A stretch of 64,000 nt of DNA from NCBI GenBank assembly GCA_032207245.1, contig JAGEOH010000232.1:1-64000 (forward strand), in the 5' to 3' direction. The position numbers and the translations under genes were made by a program. Positions 39,901 to 51,507 of this stretch are shown here, piece after piece. The stretch is from Pardosa pseudoannulata (Eukaryota; Arthropoda; Arachnida; Araneae; Lycosidae). Within the stretch, counting starts at the first letter, position 1, and each line of letters opens with the position of its first letter. The notes under the pieces were generated by a model. The model was given only the letters and a program-made list of their open reading frames with translations, searched no databases and was not told where the DNA came from.

Positions 39901-42900
39901 TATTTCTTTTGAACTATGGATAATTGTATATCAGCGTGTAGGTCTGTTCACGAGGAACACGCACATACTATATTTATTATATTTCATCAGAATTTTAAGA
40001 AGAGAATTGCGTCCATTCCGGTTTTTGCAATTTCATTTTTTGTCATTTTTTCAGATTTTCTTCATATTTCTCAAACGGACCCCGGTATCAACCCTTTATT
40101 TCTTTTGAACTATGGATAATTGTATATCAGCGTGTAGGTCTGTTCACGAGGAACACGCACATACTATATTTATTTTATTTCATCAGAAATTTAAGAAGAG
40201 AATTGCGTCCATTCCGGTTTTTGCAATTTCATTTTTTGTCATTTTTTCAGATTTTCTTCATATTTCTCAAACGGACCCATTTATCAACACTTTATTTCTT
40301 TTGAACTATGGATAATTGTATATCAGCGTGTAGGTCTGTTCACGAGGAACACGCACATACTATATTTATTTTATTTCATCAGAAATTTAAGAAGAGAATT
40401 GCGTCCATTCCGGTTTTTGCAATTTCATTTTTTGTCATTTTTTCAGATTTTCTTCATATTTCTCAAACGGACCCCGTTATCAACCCTTTATTTCTTTTGA
40501 ACTATGGATAATTGTATATCAGCGTGTAGGTCTGTTCACGAGGAACACGCACATACTATATTTATTATATTTCATCAGAATTTTAAGAAGAGAATTGCGT
40601 CCATTCCGGTTTTTGCAATTTCATTTTTTGTCATTTTTTCAGATTTTCTTCATATTTCTCAAACGGACCCCGGTATCAAGCATTTATTTCTTTTGAACTA
40701 TGAATAATTGTATATCAGCGTGTAGGTCTGTTCACGAAGAACACGCACATACTATATTTATTATATTTCATCAGAAATTTAAGAAGAGAATTGCGTCCAT
40801 TCCGGTTTTTGCAATTTCATTTTTTGTCATTTTTTCAGATTTTCTTCATATTTCTCAAACGGACCCCGGTATCAACCCTTTATTTCTTTTGAACTATGGA
40901 TAATTGTATATCAGCGTGTAGGTCTGTTCACGAGGAACACGCACATACTATATTTATTTTATTTCATCAGAAATTTAAGAAGAGAATTGCGTCCATTCCG
41001 GTTTTTGCAATTTCATTTTTTGTCATTTTTTCAGATTTTCTTCATATTTCTCAAACGGACCCCGGTATCAACCCTTTATTTCTTTTGAACTATGGATAAT
41101 TGTATATCAGCGTGTAGGTCTGTTCACGAGGAACACGCACATACTATTTTTTATTTTATTTCATGAGAAATTTAAGAAGAGAATTGCGTCCATTCCGGTT
41201 TTTGCAATTTCATTTTTTGTCATAATTTCAGATTTTCTTCATATTTCTCAAACGGACCCCGGTATCAACCCTTTATTTCTTTTGAACTATGGATAATTGT
41301 ATATCAGCGTGTAGGTCTGTTCACGAGGAACACGCACATACTATATTTATTATATTTCATCAGAAATTTAAGAAGAGAATTGCGTCCATTCCGGTTTTTG
41401 CAATTTCATTTTTTGTCATATTTTCAGATTTTCTTCATATTTCTCAAACGGACCCATTTATCAACACTTTATTTCTTTTGAACTATGGATAATTGTATAT
41501 CAGCGTGTAGGTCTGTTCACGAGGAACACGCACATACTATATTTATTATATTTCATCAGAAATTTAAGAAGAGAATTGCGTCCATTCCGGTTTTTGCAAT
41601 TTCATTTTTTGTCATTTTTTCAGATTTTCTTCATATTTCTCAAACGGACCCCGGTATCAACCCTTTATTTCTTTTGAACTATGGATAATTGTATATCAGC
41701 GTGTAGGTCTGTTCACGAGGAACACGCACATACTATTTTTATTATATTTCATCAGAAATTTAAGAAGAGAATTGCGTCCATTCCGGTTTTTGCAATTTCA
41801 TTTTTTGTCATATTTTCAGATTTTCTTCATATTTCTCAAACGGACCCATTTATCAACACTTTATTTCTTTTGAACTATGGATAATTGTATATCAGCGTGT
41901 AGGTCTGTTCACGAGGAACACGCACATACTATATTTATTATATTTCATCAGAATTTTAAGAAGAGAATTGCGTCCATTCTGGTTTTTTCAATTTCATTTT
42001 TTGTCATATTTTCAGATTTTCTTCATATTTCTCAAACGGACCCCGGTATCAACCCTTTATTTCTTTTGAACTATGGATAATTGTATATCAGCGTGTAGGT
42101 CTGTTCACGAGGAACACGCACATACTATTTTTATTTTATTTCATCAGAAATTTTAAGAAGAGAATTGCGTCCATTCCGGTTTTTGCAATTTCATTTTTTG
42201 TCATTTTTTCAGATTTTCTTCATATTTCTCAAACGGACCCCTTTATCAACACTTTATTTCTTTTGAACACTGGATAATTGTATATCAGCGTGTAGGTCTG
42301 TTCACGAGGAACACGCACATACTATATTTATTTTATTTCATCAGAAATTTAAGAAGAGAATTGCGTCCATTCCGGTTTTTGCAATTTCATTTTTTGTCAT
42401 TTTTTCAGATTTTCTTCATATTTCTCAAACGGACCCCGGTATCAACACTTTATTTCTTTTGAACTATGGATAATTGTATATCAGCGTGTAGGTCTGTTCA
42501 CGAGGAACACGCACATACTACATTTATTTTATTTCATCAGAAATTTAAGAAGAGAATTGCGTCCATTCCGGTTTTTGCAATTTCATTTTTTGTCATTTTT
42601 TCAGATTTTCTTCATATTTCTCAAATGGACCCATTTATCAACACTTTATTTCTTTTGAACTATGGATAATTGTATATCAGCGTGTAGGTCTGTTCACGAG
42701 GAACACGCACATACTATATTTATTTTATTTCATCAGAAATTTAAGAAGAGAATTGCGTCCATTCCGGTTTTTGCAATTTCATTTTTTGTCATTTTTTCAG
42801 ATTTTCTTCATATTTCTCAAACGGACCCCTTTATCAACCCTTTATTTCTTTTGAACTATGGATAATTGTATATCAGCGTGTAGGTCTGTTCACGAGGAAC

Positions 42901-45900
42901 ACGCACATACTATATTTATTATATTTCATCAGAATTTTAAGAAGAGAATTGCGTCCATTCCGGTTTTTGCAATTTCATTTTTTGTCATTTTTTCAGATTT
43001 TCTTCATATTTCTCAAACGGACCCCGGTATCAACCCTTTATTTCTTTTGAACTATGGATAATTGTATATCAGCGTGTAGGTCTGTTCACGAGGAACACGC
43101 ACATACTATATTTATTATATTTCATCAGAATTTTAAGAAGAGAATTGCGTCCATTCCGGTTTTTGCAATTTCATTTTTTGTCATTTTTTCAGATTTTCTT
43201 CATATTTCTCAAACGGACCCATTTATCAACACTTTATTTCTTTTGAACTATGGATAATTGTATATCAGCGTGTAGGTCTGTTCACGAGGAACACGCACAT
43301 ACTATTTTTATTTTATTTCATCAGAGAATTTAAGAAGAGAATTGCGTCCATTCCGGTGTTTGCCATTTCATTTTTTGTCATAATTTCAGATTTTCTTCAT
43401 ATTTCTTAAACGGAGCCAGGTATCAACCCTTTATTTCTTTTGAACTATGGATAATTGTATATCAGCGTGTAGGTCTGTTCACGAGGAACACACACATACT
43501 ATATTTATTTTATTTCATCAGAAATTTAAGAAGAGAATTGCGTCCATTCCGGTTTTTGCAATTTCATTTTTTGTCATTTTTTCAGATTTTCTTCATATTT
43601 CTCAAACGGACCCATTTATCAACACTTTATTTCTTTTGAACTATGGATAATTGTATATCAGCGTGTAGGTCTGTTCACGAGGAACACGCACATACTATTT
43701 TTTATTTTATTTCATCAGAAATTTAAGAAGAGAATTGCGTCCATTCCGGTTTTTGCAATTTCATTTTTTGTCATTTTTTCAGATTTTCTTCATATTTCTC
43801 AAATGGACCCATTTATCAACACTTTATTTCTTTTGAACTATGGATAATTGTATATCAGCGTGTAGGTCTGTTCACGAGGAACACGCACATACTATATTTA
43901 TTTTATTTCATCAGAAATTTAAGAAGAGAATTGCGTCCATTCCGGTTTTTGCAATTTCATTTTTTGTCATTTTTTCAGATTTTCTTCATATTTCTCAAAC
44001 GGACCCCATTATCAACACTTTATTTCTTTTGAACTATGGATAATTGTATATCAGCGTGTAGGTCTGTTCACGAGGAACACGCACATACTATTTTTATTAT
44101 ATTTCATCAGAAATTTAAGAAGAGAATTGCGTCCATTCCGGTTTTTGCAATTTCATTTTTTGTCATTTTTTCAGATTTTCTTCATATTTCTCAAACGGAG
44201 CCCGGTATCAACCCTTTATTTCTTTTGAACTATGGATAATTGTATATCAGCGTGTAGGTCTGTTCACGAGGAACACGCACATACTATATTTATTATATTT
44301 CATCAGAATTTTAAGAAGAGAATTGCGTCCATTCCGGTTTTTGCAATTTCATTTTTTGTCATTTTTTCAGATTTTCTTCATATTTCTCAAATGGACCCAT
44401 TTATCAACACTTTATTTCTTTTGAACTATGGATAATTGTATATCAGCGTGTAGGTCTGTTCACGAGGAACACGCACATACTATTTTTATTTTATTTCATC
44501 AGAAATTTAAGAAGAGAATTGCGTCCATTCCGGTTTTTGCAATTTCATTTTTTGTCATTTTTTCAGATTTTCTTCATATTTCTCAAACGGACCCCATTTA
44601 TCAACACTTTATTTCTTTTGAACTATGGATAATTGTATATCAGCGTGTAGGTCTGTTCACGAGGAACACGCACATACTATTTTTATTATATTTCATCAGA
44701 ATTTTAAGAAGAGAATTGCGTCCATTCCGGTTTTTGCAATTTCATTTTTTGTCATTTTTTCAGATTTTCTTCATATTTCTCAAACGGAGCCCGGTATCAA
44801 CCCTTTATTTCTTTTGAACTATGGATAATTGTATATCAGCGTGTAGGTCTGTTCACGAGGAACACGCACATACTATATTTATTTTATTTCATCAGAAATT
44901 TAAGAAGAGAATTGCGTCCATTCCGGTTTTTGCAATTTCATTTTTTGTCATTTTTTCAGATTTTCTTCATATTTCTCAAATGGACCCATTTATCAACCCT
45001 TTATTTCTTTTGAACTATGGATAATTGTATATCAGCGTGTAGGTCTGTTCACGAGGAACACGCACATACTATATTTATTTTATTTCATCAGAAATTTAAG
45101 AAGAGAATTGCGTCCATTCCGGTTTTTGCAATTTCATTTTTTGTCATTTTTTCAGATTTTCTTCATATTTCTCAAACGGACCCCGGTGTCAACACTTTAT
45201 TTCTTTTGAACAATGAATAATTGTATATCAGCGTGTAGGTCTGTTCACGAGGAACACGCACATACTATATTTTATTTCATCAGAAATTTAAGAAGAGAAT
45301 TGCGTCCATTCCGGTTTTTGCAATTTCATTTTTTGTCATTTTTTCAGATTTTCTTCATATTTCTCAAACGGACCCCGGTATCAACCCTTTATTTCTTTTG
45401 AACTATGGATAATTGTATATCAGCGTGTAGGTCTGTTCACGAGGAACACACACATACTATTTTTATTTTATTTCATCAGAAATTTAAGAAGAGAATTGCG
45501 TCCATTCCGGTTTTTGCAATTTCATTTTTTGTCATTTTTTCAGATTTTCTTCATATTTCTCAAACGGACCCTTTATCAACACTTTATTTCTTTTGAACTA
45601 TGGATAATTGTATATCAGCGTGTAGGTCTGTTCACGAGGAACACGCACATACTATATTTATTATATTTCATCAGAAATTTAAGAAGAGAATTGCGTCCAT
45701 TCCGGTTTTTGCAATTTCATTTTTTGTCATTTTTTCAGATTTTCTTCATATTTCTCAAACGGAGCCCGGTATCAACCTTTATTTCTTTTGAACTATTTAT
45801 AATTGTATATCAGCGTGTAGGTCTGTTCACGAGGAACACGCACATACTATATTTATTATATTTCATCAGAAATTTAAGAAGAGAATTGCGTCCATTCCGG

Positions 45901-48900
45901 TTTTTGCAATTTCATTTTTTGTCATTTTTTCAGATTTTCTTCATATTTCTCAAACGGACCCCTTTATCAACCCTTTATTTCTTTTGAACTATGGATAATT
46001 GTATATCAGCGTGTAGGTCTGTTCACGAGGAACACGCACATACTATATTTATTTTATTTCATCAGAATTTTAAGAAGAGAATTGCGTCCATTCCGGTTTT
46101 TGCAATTTCATTTTTTGTCATTTTTTCAGATTTTCTTCATATTTCTCAAATGGACCCATTTATCAACACTTTATTTCTTTTGAACTATGGATAATTGTAT
46201 ATCAGCGTGTAGGTCTGTTCACGAGGAACACGCACATACTATATTTATTATATTTCATCAGAAATTTAAGAAGAGAATTGCGTCCATTCCGGTTTTTGCA
46301 ATTTCATTTTTTGTCATTTTTTCAGATTTTCTTCATATTTCTCAAATGGACCCATTTATCAACACTTTATTTCTTTTGAACTATGGATAATTGTATATCA
46401 GCGTGTAGGTCTGTTCACGAGGAACACGCACATACTATATTTATTATATTTCATCAGAAATTTTAAGAAGAGAATTGCGTCCATTCCGGTTTTTGCAATT
46501 TCATTTTTTGTCATAATTTCAGATTTTCTTCATATTTCTCAAACGGACCCCGGTATCAACCCTTTATTTCTTTTGAACTATGGATAATTGTATATCAGCG
46601 TGTAGGTCTGTTCACGAGGAACACGCACATACTATTTTTATTTTATTTCATCAGAAATTTAAGAAGAGAATTGCGTCCATTCCGGTTTTTGCAATTTCAT
46701 TTTTTGTCATAATTTCAGATTTTCTTCATATTTCTCAAACGGACCCCGGTATCAACCCTTTATTTCTTTTGAACTATGGATAATTGTATATCAGCGTGTA
46801 GGTCTGTTCACGAGGAACACGCACATACTATTTTTATTATATTTCATCAGAATTTTAAGAAGAGAATTGCGTCCATTCCGGTTTTTGCAATTTCATTTTT
46901 TGTCATTTTTTCAGATTTTCTTCATATTTCTCAAACGGACCCCTTTATCAACACTTTATTTCTTTTGAACTATGGATAATTGTATATCAGCGTGTAGGTC
47001 TGTTCACGAGGAACACGCACATACTATTTTTATTATATTTCATCAGAATTTTAAGAAGAGAATTGCGTCCATTCCGGTTTTTGCAATTTCATTTTTTGTC
47101 ATATTTTCAGATTTTCTTCATATTTCTCAAACGGACCCCTTTATCAACACTTTATTTCTTTTGAACTATGGATAATTGTATATCAGCGTGTAGGTCTGTT
47201 CACGAGGAACACGCACATACTATTTTTATTATATTTCATCAGAATTTTAAGAAGAGAATTGCGTCCATTCCGGTTTTTGCAATTTCATTTTTTGTCATTT
47301 TTTTCAGATTTTCTTCATATTTCTCAAACGGACCCCGGTTTATCAACCCTTTATTTCTTTTGAACTCTGGATAATTGTATATCAGCGTGTAGGTCTGTTC
47401 ACGAGGAACACGCACATACTATTTTTATTTTATTTCATCAGAAATTTAAGAAGAGAATTGCGTCCATTCCGGTTTTTGCAATTTCATTTTTTGTCATTTT
47501 TTCAGATTTTCTTCATATTTCTCAAATGGACCCATTTATCAACACTTTATTTCTTTTGAACTATGGATAATTGTATATCAGCGTGTAGGTCTGTTCACGA
47601 GGAACACGCACATACTATTTTTTATTATTTTCATCAGAAATTTAAGAAGAGAATTGCGTCCATTCCGGTTTTTGCAATTTCATTTTTTGTCATATTTTCA
47701 GATTTTCTTCATATTTCTCAAACGGACCCTTTTATCAACACTTTATTTCTTTTGAACTATGGATAATTGTATATCAGCGTGTAGGTCTGTTCACGAGGAA
47801 CACGCACATACTATATTTATTATATTTCATCAGAATTTTAAGAAGAGAATTGCGTCCATTCCGGTGTTTGCCATTTCATTTTTTGTCATAATTTCAGATT
47901 TTCTTCATATTTCTTAAACGGAGCCAGGTATCAACACTTTATTTCTTTTGAACTATGGATAATTGTATATCAGCGTGTAGGTCTGTTCACGAGGAACACG
48001 CACATACTATTTTTTATTATATTTCATCAGAAATTTAAGAAGAGAATTGCGTCCATTCCGGTTTTTGCAATTTCATTTTTTGTCATTTTTTCAGGTTTTC
48101 TTCATATTTCTCAAATGGACCCATTTATCAACCCTTTATTTCTTTTGAACTATGGATAATTGTATATCAGCGTGTAGGTCTGTTCACGAGGAACACGCAC
48201 ATACTATTTTTATTATATTTCATCAGAATTTTAAGAAGAGAATTGCGTCCATTCCGGTTTTTGCAATTTCATTTTTTGTCATTTTTTCAGATTTTCTTCA
48301 TATTTCTCAAACGGACCCCGGTATCAACCCTTTATTTCTTTTGAACTATGGATAATTGTATATCAGCGTGTAGGTCTGTTCACGAGGAACACGCACATAC
48401 TATATTTATTATATTTCATCAGAATTTTAAGAAGAGAATTGCGTCCATTCCGGTTTTTGCAATTTCATTTTTTGTCATTTTTTCAGATTTTCTTCATATT
48501 TCTCAAACGGACCCCGGTATCAACCCTTTATTTCTTTTGAACTATGGATAATTGTATATCAGCGTGTAGGTCTGTTCACGAGGAACACGCACATACTATA
48601 TTTATTATATTTCATCAGAAATTTAAGAAGAGAATTGCGTCCATTCCGGTTTTTGCAATTTCATTTTTTGTCATTTTTTCAGATTTTCTTCATATTTCTC
48701 AAACGGACCCCGGTATCAACCCTTTATTTCTTTTGAACTATGGATAATTGTATATCAGCGTGTAGGTCTGTTCACGAGGAACACGCACATACTATTTTTA
48801 TTATATTTCATCAGAATTTTAAGAAGAGAATTGCGTCCATTCCGGTTTTTGCAATTTCATTTTTTGTCATATTTTCAGATTTTCTTCATATTTCTCAAAC

Positions 48901-51290
48901 GGACCCATTTATCAACACTTTATTTCTTTTGAACTATGGATAATTGTATATCAGCGTGTAGGTCTGTTCACGAGGAACACGCACATACTATTTTTATTTT
49001 ATTTCATCAGAAATTTAAGAAGAGAATTGCGTCCATTCCGGTTTTTGCAATTTCATTTTTTGTCATTTTTTCAGATTTTCTTCATATTTCTCAAACGGAC
49101 CCCGGTATCAACCCTTTATTTCTTTTGAACTATGGATAATTGTATATCAGCGTGTAGGTCTGTTCACGAGGAACACGCACATACTATATTTATTTTATTT
49201 CATCAGAATTTTAAGAAGAGAATTGCGTCCATTCCGGTTTTTGCAATTTCATTTTTTGTCATTTTTTCAGATTTTCTTCATATTTCTCAAACGGACCCCG
49301 GTATCAACCCTTTATTTCTTTTGAACTATGGATAATTGTATATCAGCGTGTAGGTCTGTTCACGAGGAACACGCACATACTATATTTATTATATTTCATC
49401 AGAAATTTTAAGAAGAGAATTGCGTCCATTCCGGTTTTTGCAATTTCATTTTTTGTCATTTTTTCAGATTTTCTTCATATTTCTCAAACGGACCCCGGTA
49501 TCAACCCTTTATTTCTTTTGAACTATGGATAATTGTATATCAGCGTGTAGGTCTGTTCACGAGGAACACGCACATACTATATTTATTATATTTCATCAGA
49601 ATTTTAAGAAGAGAATTGCGTCCATTCCGGTTTTTGCAATTTCATTTTTTGTCATTTTTTCAGATTTTCTTCATATTTCTCAAACGGACCCCGGTATCAA
49701 CCCTTTATTTCTTTTGAACTATGGATAATTGTATATCAGCGTGTAGGTCTGTTCACGAGGAACACGCACATACTATATTTATTATATTTCATCAGAATTT
49801 TAAGATGAGAATTGCGTCCATTCCGGTTTTTGCAATTTCATTTTTTGTCATTCTTTCAGATTTTCTTCATATTTCTCAAACGGACCCCGGTATCAACCCT
49901 TTATTTCTTTTGAACTATGGATAATTGTATATCAGCGTGTAGGTCTGTTCACGAGGAACACGCACATACTATTTTTATTATATTTCATCAGAATTTTAAG
50001 AAGAGAATTGCGTCCATTCCGGTTTTTGCAATTTCATTTTTTGTCATTTTTTCAGATTTTCTTCATATTTCTCAAACGGACCCCGGTATCAACCCTTTAT
50101 TTCTTTTGAACTATGGATAATTGTATATCAGCGTGTAGGTCTGTTCACGAGGAACACGCACATACTATTTTTTATTTTATTTCATCAGAAATTTAAGAAG
50201 AGAATTGCGTCCATTCCGGTTTTTGCAATTTCATTTTTTGTCATTTTTTCAGATTTTCTTCATATTTCTCAAACGGACCCCGGTATCAACCCTTTATTTC
50301 TTTTGAACTATGGATAATTGTATATCAGCGTGTAGGTCTGTTCACGAGGAACACGCACATACTATTTTTATTATATTTCATCAGAATTTTAAGAAGAGAA
50401 TTGCGTCCATTCCGGTTTTTGCAATTTCATTTTTTGTCATTTTTTCAGATTTTCTTCATATTTCTCAAACGGACCCCTTTATCAACACTTTATTTCTTTT
50501 GAACTATGGATAATTGTATATCAGCGTGTAGGTCTGTTCACGAGGAACACGCACATACTATTTTTATTATATTTCATCAGAATTTTAAGAAGAGAATTGC
50601 GTCCATTCCGGTTTTTGCAATTTCATTTTTTTGTCATATTTTCAGATTTTCTTCATATTTCTCAAACGGACCCCGGTATCAACCCTTTATTTCTTTTGAA
50701 CTATGGATAATTGTATATCAGCGTGTAGGTCTGTTCACGAGGAACACGCACATACTATATTTATTATATTTCATCAGAATTTTAAGAAGAGAATTGCGTC
50801 CATTCCGGTTTTTGCAATTTCATTTTTTGTCATATTTTCAGATTTTCTTCATATTTCTCAAACGGACCCCGGTATCAACCCTTTATTTCTTTTGAACTAT
50901 GGATAATTGTATATCAGCGTGTAGGTCTGTTCACGAGGAACACGCACATACTATATTTATTATATTTCATCAGAAATTTAAGAAGAGAATTGCGTCCATT
51001 CCGGTTTTTGCAATTTCATTTTTTGTCATATTTTCAGATTTTCTTCATATTTCTCAAACGGACCCCTTTATCAACACTTTATTTCTTTTGAACTATGGAT
51101 AATTGTATATCAGCGTGTAGGTCTGTTCACGAGGAACACGCACATACTATATTTATTTTATTTCATCAGAATTTTAAGAAGAGAATGGCGTCCAATCCGG
51201 TTTTGGCAATTTCATTTTTTGTCATATTTTCAGATTTTCTTCATATTTCTCAAACGGACCCATTTATCAACACTTTATTTCTTTTGAACT

Positions 51291-51507
51291 ATGGATAATT
51301 GTATATCAGCGTGTAGGTCTGTTCACGAGGAACACGCACATACTATATTTATTTTATTTCATCAGAATTTTAAGAAGAGAATTGCGTCCATTCCGGTTTT
51401 TGCAATTTCATTTTTTGTCATATTTTCAGATTTTCTTCATATTTCTCAAACGGACCCCTTTATCAACACTTTATTTACCGGTATCAACAGTTTATTTCTT
51501 TTGAACT
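51291..51507 (+). repeat. 217-bp monomer with a 21-bp near-duplication in its tail
   Basis: The tail reads TATCAACACTTTATTT and then ACCGGTATCAACAGTTTATTTC. A second copy of the GGTATCAAC-TTTATTT segment has thus been added in tandem. The first half belongs to the CCCCTTTATCAACAC class and the second to the CAACAG class that is typical of the next few kilobases. This looks like an unequal or template-switch join between two classes. The unit marks the change from the uniform core to the variable right edge. Confidence 0.85.

Larger units (their letters stand above)
2264..51290 (+). repeat. Main satellite array, about 196-bp monomer, homogeneous core (about 250 copies)
   Basis: Head-to-tail copies of one monomer, each starting here at ATGGATAATTG. 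Nearly all are 196 bp. A minority are 197 bp through one extra T, either in the TACTATTTTT tract, the AGAAATTTTAAG tract or the TCATTTTTTTCAG tract. Rare units are 192, 194, 195, 198 or 199 bp. Phase drift against an exact 196-bp grid is only about 27 bases over 49 kb, so the array is remarkably regular. Recurrent variable positions are 56 (T/C), 57 (A/T), 64 (T/A), 78 (A/T), 132 (T/A/G), 161 (C/T), 165 (C/G), 168-170 (CGG, ATT or CTT) and 178 (C/A). Most other positions are constant, including the GTAGGTCTGTTCACGAGG segment. Some neighbouring units look identical, for example three at 27172-27759 and three at 8927-9514. I know of no named satellite that it matches. Confidence 0.97.

Noticed and set aside
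2264..51290. Hundreds of 60-133 codon plus-strand open frames, one or two per monomer, and a 260-codon frame at 23438-24220
   Set aside because: They are copies of the satellite read in two frames. They shift frame with each 196-bp unit, and the variable sites hit all codon positions. Longer ones arise only where a 197-bp unit keeps the frame. No gene structure supports them.
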